Positions 9,137 through 17,741 are shown, numbered from the stretch's first letter. The stretch is DNA of 64,000 nucleotides from Corallococcus sp. AS-1-6 (GCF_020037015.1 NZ_JAIQDE010000001.1:372001-436000); one strand, 5' to 3'. Translations and numbers: made by a program. The notes: generated by a model not told the origin, from the letters alone.

Positions 9137-12100
9137 CCGCGCTGGCCGCGGTGCTGCTCCTCGTGTGCGCGCGGCCCGCCTTCGCCGCGCCCCCGGGCCA
9201 CGACGATGACGCGCCGGAAGTCGTGGCCGTGGAGCTGCACCTCCCGGAGGGCATGGCCCCGGACGGGCTCTCGGGGCTCGTCACCGTGCGCAAGGGACAG
9301 GCGCTGACGCCGGGGGCGGTGCGCAGGTCGGTGGAGCAGTTGTTCGCCACGGGGCGCTTCGCGGACGTGGTGGCGCTCACGCAGGACGTGCCGGGTGGTG
9401 TACGGCTGGTGTTCCAGCTCTCGCCCCTGCCGCGGCTGTCGCACGTGGCGGTGCGGGGCAACCAGGTCCTCACGTCCGGAGAGCTGCTGGAGGCGAGCGG
9501 GCTGCTCCAGGGCGGGCCGTTGGACCCGGAGGAGCTGGACACCGCGGCGGACGCCGTGCGCGAGGCCTACCAGCGCAAGGGCTACGACGCCGTCGACATC
9601 CAGGTGGAGGAGCGGCCGGTGCCCGCGGGCGGCGTGGCGGTGACGCTGGTGGTGTCGGAGGGCAAGCCCACCCGCGTGCGGCAGGTGACCTTCTCCGGCA
9701 GCCCCGCGCTGCCGCTGCCGCGCCTGGTGGAGGCGCTGGGGATGAAGCCCGGAGAGGTCTTCGACCGGGCGAAGCTGGACGGCGGCCTGGAGCGGCTGCG
9801 CGTGCTGCTGCGCGAGGGCCAGCACTGGCGGGCCTGGGTGGGCACGCCCGCCGTCGTCGTGGAGGACAGCGAGGCCTCCGTGGCGGTGCCGGTGTCCGCG
9901 GGCCCCGCGTTCCACCTGCGCTTCGCGGGCAACCGCCGCTTCCCGGACTCGCTGCTGGCGCGCGTGGTGGCCTACGACGGCGAGGAGGCGATGGACGAGT
10001 CCGTGGCGGCGCGGCTCGCGCGGCGGCTGGAGGCGTTCTACCGGCGGCGCGGCTTCCACGACGCGCGCGTGCGGGCGCTGGAGGTCCTCCGGCCGGACGG
10101 GGAGGCGGCGGTGCTGGGCTTCCAGGTGGAAGAGGGCGCCCCGCTGCGCGTGACGGACGTGCGCTTCCGCGGCAACGCGGCGCTGTCCTCCGCCGTGCTG
10201 CGCTCCATGCTCACCAACCAGGTGGCGGCGCTGGAGACGTGGCCGGAGCTGGACCTGCCCATGCGCGAGGACCCGCTGGAGACGGAGGGGCGCGAGCGGC
10301 GCCAGGACCCGCGCGGGATGTCTCCGCCCGACCCGTCCACCGTCTACGTGGAGGACGCGTGGCTGGAGGCCGCGGACGCGATGACGATGGCCTACCGCGA
10401 GCAGGGCTTCGCGTCCGCGCAGGTGACCTTCCGGGGGCTCACCCTGGACGTGGCCCGTCACACGGCGGAGGCGGACTTCGACGTGGAGGAGGGGCCCCAG
10501 GCGTTGATCCGCGCGCCCATCTTCCTGGGCATCCCGCTGGAGGTGGACCCGGTCTGGGTGAACCTGCTGCTGCCCGTGGGCACGCCGCTGAGCTTCGAGA
10601 AGGTGGAGCAGGCGCAGGTCGCGCTGGAGCGGGGGCTGGGCCGCGAGGGCTACCTCTTCGCGCACGTGAGCAACTCCGTGTCGGTGGAGGAGAACGGCAC
10701 CTCCGCGCAGGTGACCTTCCGCACGGACCCGGGGCCGCGCGTGCGCGTGGGGCAGGTGCTGCTCCAGGGGCTGACGCGCTCGGACCCCGACGTGGTGCTG
10801 GCGCAGTTGGATTTGAAGCCCGGACAGCCGCTGTCCGTGGAGGCCCTGGCGGAGGCGCAGCGCCGGCTGTCGCGGCTGGGGCTGTTCCGTCAGGCGGAGG
10901 TGTCGCTGGCGGACCCCAACCGCCGCGAGGCCTCCAAGGACGTGCTGGTGACGGTGCAGGAGCGCCCGCGCATCGACGGCGAGGTGTCCGGCGGCTACTT
11001 CCTGGTGGACGGTCCGCGCATCACGCTGGACACGGCGTGGCGCAACCTGGACGGCCGGGGGCTGAACCTGCTGGCGCGCGGCAAGGTGAACTACGCGGGC
11101 GCGAGCGCGGAGGCGCTGTCGTCCTCGCGGCTGCCGGCCGGGTGCTCCACGGGGGAGCTGTCCGGCGAGGCGTGTGAGTCCGACCTGGACGGCTTCAGCG
11201 GCCTGGGCGGGCGCGGCAACCTGGCGCTGTCCCAGCCCCGGCTGTCCTTCCTGGCGCCGCAGGAGATTGGCGCGCGGCTGGACCTGATTGGCGAGCGCGT
11301 GCACCGGCCGTCGTACCTGTCCACGCGGTTCGCGGCGGTGATGGGCGTGGACTGGGCGCTGGCGTCGTGGGTGAACGTGTCGCTCCAGTACGAACTGGAG
11401 AACAACCGGCTGCGCTCGCGCGGGGGCGTGCTGGAGCTCATCAACCGCGCGGACCAGGAGCGCCTGCGCTACCCGTACGGCGACTTCGCGCTGCACTCGC
11501 TGCGCCCGTCCATGACGTTGGACTTCCGCGATGATCCGGCCAACCCCCGGCGCGGCATGGTGCTCAGCAGCAGCGTGGAGTTCATGCGCGGCCTCAGCGT
11601 CCACCCCACGGACGTCGCGGGCAACCGGGTGCCGGAGTTCCCCATCGACGGCGTGAAGCTGTCCGGCAGCGTGAGCGCGTACGCGCCGCTGGGCCGCCGC
11701 GCGAGCGTGGCGGTGAGCGCGCGCGCGGGCACCATCGTGCCGCTGACGCAGGGGGCGCAGAACATCGGGTCCAAGCTGTTCTACCTGGGCGGCTCCTCCA
11801 GCCTCCGGGGCTTCCGCGAGGACGGCGTGCTGCCGCAGGACGTGCGCGAGGTGCTGCACCAGCGGCTGGCCGCGTGCCGCGCCGTCATCTCCCCCGCGGG
11901 CTGCCCGGATGACTTGAAGGCGGTGCTCGCGGGGCAGGTGCCCGCGAGCCAGGGCGGCGAGCTCTTCACCCTGGCCAAGGCGGAGCTGCGCGTGCCGGCC
12001 ATCGCCGCGGTGGACCTGGGGCTCTTCTTCGAGGCGGGCAACCTGTGGCAGGACCGCACGCTGTTCGACCCGGGCGTGCTGCGCTACGCGGCGGGCGTGG

Positions 12101-12219
12101 GCCTGCGCTACGTGACGCCCGTGGGCCCGCTGGCCTTCGACGTGGGCTTCAACCTGGACCGGGACGAAGCGCTCAACGAAGCGCCCACGCAGTTCCACTT
12201 CAGCATCGGGACGTTCTGA
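9061..12219 (+). CDS. tamA: Omp85-family outer membrane protein TamA/BamA-like with multiple POTRA domains
   Basis: 1052 residues, much longer than E. coli TamA (about 577). Several POTRA-like repeats (about residues 50-640; e.g. LSHVAVRGNQVLTSGELLE, VRQVTFSGSP, RVGQVLLQGLTRSDPDVVL) precede a C-terminal Omp85 barrel with the signature SLRGFRED near residue 915 and an aromatic C-terminus (HFSIGTF). A hydrophobic signal segment (AALAAVLLLVCARPAFA) is at about residues 26-42. The start is uncertain: GTG at 9061 lies 76 bases inside tamB and is the only good start upstream of the signal segment; it gives an Arg-rich n-region of about 25 residues. Adjacent tamB makes TamA the likely role, although the high POTRA number also resembles BamA. 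Confidence 0.88.
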   Translation: MGQREQPGVVRKPRARAEAGLGGRVAALAAVLLLVCARPAFAAPPGHDDDAPEVVAVELHLPEGMAPDGLSGLVTVRKGQALTPGAVRRSVEQLFATGRFADVVALTQDVPGGVRLVFQLSPLPRLSHVAVRGNQVLTSGELLEASGLLQGGPLDPEELDTAADAVREAYQRKGYDAVDIQVEERPVPAGGVAVTLVVSEGKPTRVRQVTFSGSPALPLPRLVEALGMKPGEVFDRAKLDGGLERLRVLLREGQHWRAWVGTPAVVVEDSEASVAVPVSAGPAFHLRFAGNRRFPDSLLARVVAYDGEEAMDESVAARLARRLEAFYRRRGFHDARVRALEVLRPDGEAAVLGFQVEEGAPLRVTDVRFRGNAALSSAVLRSMLTNQVAALETWPELDLPMREDPLETEGRERRQDPRGMSPPDPSTVYVEDAWLEAADAMTMAYREQGFASAQVTFRGLTLDVARHTAEADFDVEEGPQALIRAPIFLGIPLEVDPVWVNLLLPVGTPLSFEKVEQAQVALERGLGREGYLFAHVSNSVSVEENGTSAQVTFRTDPGPRVRVGQVLLQGLTRSDPDVVLAQLDLKPGQPLSVEALAEAQRRLSRLGLFRQAEVSLADPNRREASKDVLVTVQERPRIDGEVSGGYFLVDGPRITLDTAWRNLDGRGLNLLARGKVNYAGASAEALSSSRLPAGCSTGELSGEACESDLDGFSGLGGRGNLALSQPRLSFLAPQEIGARLDLIGERVHRPSYLSTRFAAVMGVDWALASWVNVSLQYELENNRLRSRGGVLELINRADQERLRYPYGDFALHSLRPSMTLDFRDDPANPRRGMVLSSSVEFMRGLSVHPTDVAGNRVPEFPIDGVKLSGSVSAYAPLGRRASVAVSARAGTIVPLTQGAQNIGSKLFYLGGSSSLRGFREDGVLPQDVREVLHQRLAACRAVISPAGCPDDLKAVLAGQVPASQGGELFTLAKAELRVPAIAAVDLGLFFEAGNLWQDRTLFDPGVLRYAAGVGLRYVTPVGPLAFDVGFNLDRDEALNEAPTQFHFSIGTF

Positions 12220-12235
12220 CCGGAGGCCTTCGTCC

Positions 12236-12766
12236 ATGCGGACCCACCGTGCGCGGCGTGGAGTGATGGGAGGCCTGGCCCTGTGGGGCCTGTTCGCGCT
12301 CGCGTGTCAGCACGGGCCGGACGCGGCCCAGAAGGCGCCGCGGCCCGCGTGGATGCCGCCGGAGGGCAGTTGTCCTCGCGGCGCGCAGCTCCAGATGGAG
12401 CGGCTGGGGCTGAAGGTGGGCGACCGCATCCCCGTCATCGTGGACAGCATCCAGGACCACCCGGGGCCGGCCCGGTACAACTACAGCTTCGTCATCGCGC
12501 TGCCGCAGGCGGAAGGGGAGGCGAAGCTGCCAGGGGCGCGCATCGGCGGGCGGCTGTACGTGACGAAGCACCGCGTGTTCGGCCGGTACGACCGCATCTT
12601 CACCCCGGAGAGCGGCGCCACGTCCGTGCCCTTCTGCGGCGTGCTGCTGGACACGCGCTGGGACCGGGACGGCGAGGGGCTCATCGCGTACCCCAGCCCC
12701 ATGAAGGGCTTCTCCGTGGTGCAGGACAACACGGGCGTCATCCAGGTGGTGGACCGCTACCCGTGA
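12236..12766 (+). CDS. Putative lipoprotein, unknown function
   Basis: 176 residues with an N-terminal hydrophobic stretch ending in a lipobox-like LFALAC, followed by a Gln/His/Gly/Pro segment with no recognised domain. The body contains IPVIVDSIQDHPG and YNYSFVIALPQAEG segments and looks beta-rich. A second in-frame ATG at 12266 (MGGLALWG) gives a more compact signal peptide. It starts 16 bases after tamA, so it probably belongs to the tamB-tamA transcript and sits in the same envelope compartment. I do not recognise the family. It converges with the next gene 10 bases away. Confidence 0.7.
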   Translation: MRTHRARRGVMGGLALWGLFALACQHGPDAAQKAPRPAWMPPEGSCPRGAQLQMERLGLKVGDRIPVIVDSIQDHPGPARYNYSFVIALPQAEGEAKLPGARIGGRLYVTKHRVFGRYDRIFTPESGATSVPFCGVLLDTRWDRDGEGLIAYPSPMKGFSVVQDNTGVIQVVDRYP

Positions 12767-12776
12767 GGCCCGCGCG

Positions 12777-13910
12777 TCAGTCGACGTGCAGGGTGTAGAA
12801 GCGCTCGTCGGAGAAGAGCAGGTCCGCGACGCCGAGCAGGAAGGTGAAGTCGCCCGGGCTCGTGGGCTTGCCGGAGAGGATGCCGTCCTTCGTGTCCAGG
12901 AGGATGCCCGGCGGCAGCGCTCCGCTCTTCACGCTCCAGTTGCCCGTGCCGCTGGCGCGCACGTCGTAGATGTAGTCAGAGCCCACGCGGCCCTTGGGCA
13001 CGGCCTTCGACATCAGCGTGACGGTGCCGGGAGCGCTCGTGAGGGTGATGGAGAGCGAGCCGGTGGCGGACTGGGGCGGCGTGTCGCTGTCCGTCACGAC
13101 CACCGTGAACGTCGTCTTCCCGGCCTGGGTCGTGGTGCCGGTGATGAGGCCGTCCGCCGCGAGCGTCAGCCCCGCCGGCAGTGACTGCCCCTGCGCGAGC
13201 GCGAAGGTGTACGGCCGCTTGCCGCCGGTGGCGGAGACGCGCTCGGTGTAGTCGCGCTTGTTGATGGCGTCCGCCAGCGGCTCCGGCCCCGCGACCCGCA
13301 GCAGCGGACGCACGTGCAGGGTGAGGCTGCCGCTGGCGCGCTTCGTCGGGGTGCTCAGGTCGGTCACCTCCACCGGGAGGACCTGGTCCCCCGCCTGCTT
13401 GGGCGCGCCGGTGAGGCGGCCTTCGGTGTCGAGCAGGATGCCCGCGGGGAGCGGGCCGGTGGCGTTGAACGTGTACGGCGGGGTGCCGCCCCGGGCCTGG
13501 AGCTGGCCTGAATAGGGCATGGACTCGACCGCCTCAGGCAGGAGGGACTCCAGCGCGAGCGCGGAAGGGCCCGCGTCCGTCGCGCCGGCATCCACGTCCG
13601 TGCCCGCGTCCGTCGCGCCGGCATCCACGTCCGTGCCCGCGTCCGTCGCGCCGGCATCCGCGTCCGTGCCCGTGCCCGCGTCCACGTCCGTGCCCGCGTC
13701 CGGCGGGTCCACGGGCTCGGGGTCGTCGTCACAGGGGCCTCCCTCGCCACAGGCCGGCAGACAGCGGTTCTCCGACGGGAGGCACGACGTGCCGGAGGGG
13801 CAGCCTCCCGGCGCATCGCACGCGGCGAAGCGCGACAGGTCCGGCGCGAACGTGCACGCCCCCACCGTGAGGACGACAGCACCGGTCAGCGCGGCGAGCA
13901 GGTTCCTCAT
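12777..13910 (-). CDS. Ig-like-repeat lipoprotein
   Basis: 377 residues. Signal peptide with lipobox VLTVGAC; a Cys-rich segment (CDAPGGCPSG, CLPSENRCLPACGEGGPC) like other myxobacterial lipoproteins; an Asp-Ala-Gly linker (about residues 70-115) encoded by a 33-base tandem repeat; then three He_PIG/cadherin-like Ig repeats, each with a G(K/T)xPYTF..LPAGxxL...G.ITGT pattern (starting near residues 130, 220 and 310). Predicted outer-membrane-anchored, surface or periplasmic. The ATG overlaps the stop of the upstream gene by 4 bases (ATGA), so it is the last gene of the caspase-like operon. The substrate or partner is unknown; such repeats usually bind carbohydrate or protein. Confidence 0.82.
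   Translation of the reverse strand: MRNLLAALTGAVVLTVGACTFAPDLSRFAACDAPGGCPSGTSCLPSENRCLPACGEGGPCDDDPEPVDPPDAGTDVDAGTGTDADAGATDAGTDVDAGATDAGTDVDAGATDAGPSALALESLLPEAVESMPYSGQLQARGGTPPYTFNATGPLPAGILLDTEGRLTGAPKQAGDQVLPVEVTDLSTPTKRASGSLTLHVRPLLRVAGPEPLADAINKRDYTERVSATGGKRPYTFALAQGQSLPAGLTLAADGLITGTTTQAGKTTFTVVVTDSDTPPQSATGSLSITLTSAPGTVTLMSKAVPKGRVGSDYIYDVRASGTGNWSVKSGALPPGILLDTKDGILSGKPTSPGDFTFLLGVADLLFSDERFYTLHVD
13573..13671 (-). repeat. 33-base tandem repeat, three copies
   Basis: Copies at 13573-13605, 13606-13638 and 13639-13671, the third with one visible substitution, followed by a 6-base duplication and a degenerate half copy. It encodes the ATDAGTDVDAG linker of the Ig-repeat lipoprotein. 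In-frame unit length means copy number can change without breaking the gene. Confidence 0.9.
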
Positions 13911-14659
13911 GGCAGCTCCCAGATGAAGGACACCGCGCCGCCCACGCCGAGCAGCGCGCCCACGCCCAGCAGTACATTGGAGGTCCGCGCCTGGCGGCGG
14001 CCCGCTTCGAGCCGGGACTCGAAGCAGTCCGCGAAGGACTGGCCGGCCGTGGCGCACTCGCCGCCGTTCCTCGACACCTTGGACTCCGTGCTCCGCGCGG
14101 CAAGTCCGAAGCCCACGCCCGCGAGGAGCGCCGCGCCGCCCGCGCCCCACAACACCCTGGGCAGCACGCGCGAGCGCTGGGGCTCCCGCGTCGCCTGCGC
14201 CGTCACCAGCGGCGACCACACCTGGTGGAGCGCCTGCCTCGCGCGCGCGTCCGCTTCGCCCGGCGTCGTGGCGGGGGCTTCGAACTGCGCTCGCGTCTCC
14301 GGGCCTCGCGCGTCCGTCACCGTGAGCGCCACGCTGCGCTTGCCCCCCACGCCCAGCGCCACGCCCCGCACCAGCCTGCGCACGCCCAGCGCCGACGCCT
14401 GCGCGCTCCGGCACTCCGCGTCGCCACACGCCGTCAGCGCCGCGCCCGAGCCGCGCAGCCGCGCCAGCGTGTCCTCGCGCGACTCCAGGCACGCGTCCGG
14501 CAACGCGGCCACCGCGCGCCGCGTGGCGTCCTCCAGCTCGCGCGCGTCCTCGGACGGCAGGGCCAGCCTCTCAAAGGGCATGAGCACCACGCGCGTGTTC
14601 GCGTCGCAGGGCGCGGACATGCGCAGCAGCATCAACAGCAGGGATGCGGGCAGGCTCAT
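13907..14659 (-). CDS. Membrane protein with PEGA-like/TPR-associated layout, unknown function
   Basis: 250 residues. An N-terminal signal-like segment (MSLPASLLLMLLRMSAP), a soluble alpha/beta-looking part with NTRVVLMPFERLALP and VRRLVRGVALGVGGKRSVALTV (resembling the N-terminal part of other myxobacterial envelope proteins that scan for ARELEDATRRAVAAL-type segments), and two C-terminal membrane helices (about residues 165-185 and 222-242) joined by a Cys-containing loop. The start overlaps the upstream caspase-like gene by 4 bases and the stop overlaps the lipoprotein gene by 4 bases, so all three must be made together. No enzyme motif seen; the family is not recognised. Confidence 0.78.
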   Translation of the reverse strand: MSLPASLLLMLLRMSAPCDANTRVVLMPFERLALPSEDARELEDATRRAVAALPDACLESREDTLARLRGSGAALTACGDAECRSAQASALGVRRLVRGVALGVGGKRSVALTVTDARGPETRAQFEAPATTPGEADARARQALHQVWSPLVTAQATREPQRSRVLPRVLWGAGGAALLAGVGFGLAARSTESKVSRNGGECATAGQSFADCFESRLEAGRRQARTSNVLLGVGALLGVGGAVSFIWELP

Positions 14660-15918
14660 GGCACCAGCGCGGCGTCCGCTTCGTCCGGCGACGGCGTGAT
14701 GCCGAGGCTCGCCATGTAGCCCCGGTAGAAGCGCGGTCCGAAGGGCACGGAGAAGAGCTTGTCGCGCATCGCGTCCTGCACCGCGCCCCGGGCCGCCACG
14801 CTGGCGTCGTGCCAGGGCAGGCCCCCCGCGTCCACCACCTCCGACGCGCGGGTGATGGCGAACGGCGCCTCCCGGCCGCTGCCGCGCAGGTAGTAGCCGC
14901 GCCCCACGGGCAGGGCCACCACCAGCGGACGCTCGCGCTCCTTGTGCAGCTCCACCACGCGGATGCCGCGCGCGTCCTCCACCCACAGCCGGCCCGCCAG
15001 GCCCGTGGGCACCATCAGGTAGCCCAGCGACGCGGCGTCCCCCAGGTCCGTCAGCGCGAACGCGCGGTTGAGCGCGGGCGGCTGGATGAACACGTTGGGC
15101 TGGCCCCGCACGTCGTTCGTGCCCTGGCTCGCGGCGGCCACGAAGGCCCGCAGCTCCGCGTAGTCCACCTTGCCGTCCCCGTTGACGTCGCCCGCGCCCG
15201 ACAGCGCCGAGCGCACCATGTGGCTGAAGACGCCGGAGCGGATGGCGCTCCACTCCTGGCTCTCCTGCTCCGAGGCCGTGGACAGCACCACGCCCACCTG
15301 CGGGAATCGCGCCAGCTCGCGGTTTCCCAGGAGCCCCTTCACCGCGTCCACGTACGCGGGGCCCACCGGCAGCGCGCCGCGCGAGTGGACGAAGAAGTAG
15401 GAGTCACACGCGTCCACGATGAGCTGGAGGAAGGAGGCCTTGCTCGGCGAAATCACGCGCTCGTACAGCTCCGTGCGCGTCAGCGGCCCGTCCAGCAGGC
15501 TGACGGCGCCTTCGCCCGCGGCGCCGCGCTTGCCGTGGCCCACGAACACGAAGGTCAGCACCGGCACGGCGCCCTTCGCCCGGTCCTCCGCCATGCGGGC
15601 GTTCAGGCGGGAGAGCGCAGCGGACAGCGCGGGGTGCGTGGGCGGGCGCGTCTTCGCGGCGAGCCCCGGGTGCAGGGCCTGGGTCTCCGCGTCCAGCACG
15701 CTCAGCAGCACCACCTCCCGCGAGCGGGGCGCGAACAGCTCGTAGTACCGGGCGCCGTCATCGTCCGCGTAGCGCAGGGGCGCCTGGGACCGCTCCGTGC
15801 CCGTGTTGCTGGCCACGATGAGGGCGTAGTGCACCTGCTCCGGCGCGGCGCCCGTGGCGGTTCCGGCCAGCAAGAGGAGCACCCCCAGGACCAGGGGCCT
15901 GTGAGAGGGCATGGACAT
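14656..15918 (-). CDS. Caspase-fold (C14) peptidase with EF-hand
   Basis: 420 residues. Signal peptide (MPSHRPLVLGVLLLLAGTATG), so exported. The caspase fold is supported by the catalytic pair in its classical setting: His128 in FVFVGHGKRG and Cys171 in LIVDACDSYF, with an early beta strand YALIVASNTG. At about residues 244-256 a DVNGDGKVDYAEL loop matches an EF-hand calcium site, so calcium control of activity is plausible, as in plant metacaspases. Start ATG at 15918; an alternative ATG 6 bases downstream is equally good. First gene of a leftward three-gene operon; 123 bases separate it from the divergent sigma factor gene. Targets and biological role are unknown. Confidence 0.88.
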   Translation of the reverse strand: MSMPSHRPLVLGVLLLLAGTATGAAPEQVHYALIVASNTGTERSQAPLRYADDDGARYYELFAPRSREVVLLSVLDAETQALHPGLAAKTRPPTHPALSAALSRLNARMAEDRAKGAVPVLTFVFVGHGKRGAAGEGAVSLLDGPLTRTELYERVISPSKASFLQLIVDACDSYFFVHSRGALPVGPAYVDAVKGLLGNRELARFPQVGVVLSTASEQESQEWSAIRSGVFSHMVRSALSGAGDVNGDGKVDYAELRAFVAAASQGTNDVRGQPNVFIQPPALNRAFALTDLGDAASLGYLMVPTGLAGRLWVEDARGIRVVELHKERERPLVVALPVGRGYYLRGSGREAPFAITRASEVVDAGGLPWHDASVAARGAVQDAMRDKLFSVPFGPRFYRGYMASLGITPSPDEADAALVP

Positions 15919-16041
15919 CAAGGGTTTGCGCGATGCGCTGTGCGAAAGAATGCCACGGGGCGCAACCGACAATCCACCGGTGGCCGCTCGCGACAACATG
16001 CGGATGACGGGACCGCGACGGACGCGGTAAGCCCTTGAGGG

Positions 16042-16671
16042 ATGGAGTGGGATGACGACACGTTGCGCCGTTTTCGCGAAGGCACCCCGGAGGTGTTGGC
16101 GGAGGTGTATCGCGCGCACGCGGAGCCGCTCGCCCGACTGCTCAAGGCGGCCGCATGGCGGGGAGCCTTCACCCGTCTGAGGAACGCGATGGAGCTGGAG
16201 AACACGCTGCTGGAGACCTTCGCCCGCGCCTTCGAGCCGCGCACGCGCGCGGCCTACAACGGCACGCGTCCCTATGCCCACTTCCTGATGGGCATCGCGC
16301 GCAACGTGCTGCTGGAGCAGTCGCGCGAGCGCGAGCTGGTGGGGCGCGACGAGGCCTTCGAGGGGCTCACCGAGGCCTCCTCCGACGAAGGTGGGCTGGA
16401 CGAGCTGCTGGAGGACCGCGAGGTGGAGGCGCTGCTCGCGGCGTTCAAGGGCGGCCTGTCACGTGAAGAACACCGGCTGTTCGAGCTGCGCTTCGGCGAG
16501 GGCCTGCCCCAGGAGGAGGCCGCCACGGCGCTGGGGCTCACGCGCATCCAGGTGCGGCGGCGCGAGTTCGGGTTGAAGTCCCGGTTGCTGGGGTTCCTCC
16601 AGTCGAAGGGGTACCTCGAGGACCTGGAGACGCAGGGCTGGAGCTTCTTCAAGCGGCGGGGTGCGCGATGA
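16042..16671 (+). CDS. ECF-type RNA polymerase sigma factor
   Basis: 209 residues with sigma region 2 (about residues 15-95; AYNGTRPYAHFLMGIARNVLLEQSRERE) and a region 4 helix-turn-helix (about 140-190; LSREEHRLFELRFGEGLPQEEAATALGL). It would direct RNA polymerase to a small regulon. The next gene, overlapping by 4 bases, encodes a membrane protein with an anti-sigma-type zinc finger, the usual arrangement for release of the sigma factor on an envelope signal. The divergent caspase operon lies 123 bases away and is the obvious candidate target, but I could not find a convincing ECF-type -35/-10 pair in that gap. Confidence 0.88.
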   Translation: MEWDDDTLRRFREGTPEVLAEVYRAHAEPLARLLKAAAWRGAFTRLRNAMELENTLLETFARAFEPRTRAAYNGTRPYAHFLMGIARNVLLEQSRERELVGRDEAFEGLTEASSDEGGLDELLEDREVEALLAAFKGGLSREEHRLFELRFGEGLPQEEAATALGLTRIQVRRREFGLKSRLLGFLQSKGYLEDLETQGWSFFKRRGAR

Positions 16672-17441
16672 GTGGATGTGACGACCGCCGGGCGAAGCAG
16701 GCCATGGCCGCGCTCTTCGAGAAGGGCCGGGACGGGCTGGACGCGGAGGGCTTCCAGCGCCTGCGCGCGCACCTGGCCACCTGCCCGGACTGTCAGGAGA
16801 CGTACACGCGGCTGTCGCGCGTGGAGTCGGTGCTGGAGCGGCGGGCGCTGCCCCAGTCCCGGAGCGCGCACCTGGAGCAGGCGCTGTTCGCCAGACTTCA
16901 ACCCGCCCCCGCGCGCGCGGTGGTGACGTCCGAGCGCAGGCGGTGGTTCTCATCCCCGCTCTTCATGCCCCTGGCGCTGGGCGCCGCCGCCGCGACGGTG
17001 GCGCTGGTCGTCGTAGCGCCAACCCTGGAGCGCCAGGCACCGCGGGACGCGCCGGAGTGGCAGGCGCGCTCGTCCGCCCCGGGCGAAGGGGCCTGGGGCG
17101 TGCGCGCCTTCTGCGTCTCGCCCGAAGGCACGGTGCTGGCGGAGGCCCGGCCCGGTGGGACGCTGACGTGCGCGGAGGGCAACGCGGTGCAGTTCAGCTA
17201 CACCGCGCCGGAGCGCGCGCGCCTGTCGCTGGAGGGTTTGCCCGCCGGTGGCGAGCCGCTGCGCTTCTTCCCGAGCGAGGGCCCGGCCCCGGAGGTCGCC
17301 GCGGGCGTGGACGTCACGCTGCCCTTCAGCACGCCCGTGCAGGGCGGATGGCTGACGGGCCCGGTGCCCGTGCGCGCGCGCTTCACGGACGCGCAGGGCC
17401 GCACCGTCGCGGACACGCAGGTGACGCTCCAGCCTCGCTGA
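16668..17441 (+). CDS. Membrane anti-sigma factor with zinc finger
   Basis: 257 residues. N-terminal cytoplasmic zf-HC2-like motif (HLATCPDC, His-x3-Cys-x2-Cys, about residues 36-43) as in ZAS-domain anti-sigma factors; a single membrane helix (about residues 99-118, FMPLALGAAAATVALVVVAP); then a periplasmic beta-rich domain of about 130 residues with one Cys pair (CVSPEG and CAEGN). It overlaps the sigma gene by 4 bases. Expected role: hold the sigma factor at the inner membrane until a periplasmic cue. The sensing domain is not recognised. Confidence 0.83.
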   Translation: MSGCDDRRAKQAMAALFEKGRDGLDAEGFQRLRAHLATCPDCQETYTRLSRVESVLERRALPQSRSAHLEQALFARLQPAPARAVVTSERRRWFSSPLFMPLALGAAAATVALVVVAPTLERQAPRDAPEWQARSSAPGEGAWGVRAFCVSPEGTVLAEARPGGTLTCAEGNAVQFSYTAPERARLSLEGLPAGGEPLRFFPSEGPAPEVAAGVDVTLPFSTPVQGGWLTGPVPVRARFTDAQGRTVADTQVTLQPR

Positions 17442-17462
17442 GCCGCCCCCGCGAGCGAACAA

Positions 17463-17492
17463 CCCCCCTCCCGTGCGAGCACAGGAGGGGGG
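17463..17492 (+). terminator. Hairpin after the anti-sigma gene
   Basis: CCCCCCTCC (17463-17471) pairs perfectly with GGAGGGGGG (17484-17492) across a 12-base loop, 21 bases after the stop codon. No T-run follows, as is common in this GC-rich DNA. Confidence 0.55.
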
Positions 17493-17726
17493 CGGGGACT
17501 GCCGTGTCTTGTGGGGACCGTGAGTGACTCACGGACGCTGGACGCGGCGGTCCACTTTCCATGTCCGCGCACTTCCCAGGTGTGTCGCGAGCGCCGCCGC
17601 GTGGATCGCCGCCCGCCGGACTGTTCTGTACTGGCCGAAGCCGGAGCGCTGGCGGGGCAGGGGGTCCATGCCGCCCCTGGCGGTGACAGTGTCCGGAGCG
17701 TGGACGGGCCCGGGGTGGGGGGCCGG

Positions 17727-17732
17727 TATACA
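17727..17732 (+). promoter_or_regulatory. Candidate -10 box for a leaderless transcript
   Basis: TATACA at 17727-17732, with 9 bases between it and the GTG start at 17742. Transcription would then begin about 2 bases before the start codon. No clear -35 element is visible. Confidence 0.4.
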
Positions 17733-17741
17733 GTCCACGAC

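Noticed and set aside
8902-12237. A long open frame on the minus strand opposite tamA
   Set aside because: Same composition artefact; no domain.
16000-16035. ECF sigma promoter between the caspase operon and the sigma gene
   Set aside because: GGGACC and CGGTAA are present but only 10 bases apart, far less than the 16-17 needed.
17511-17741. Longer acyltransferase start at 17511
   Set aside because: The extra 77 residues have no family character and lie just after a hairpin; GTG 17742 has a -10 box next to it.
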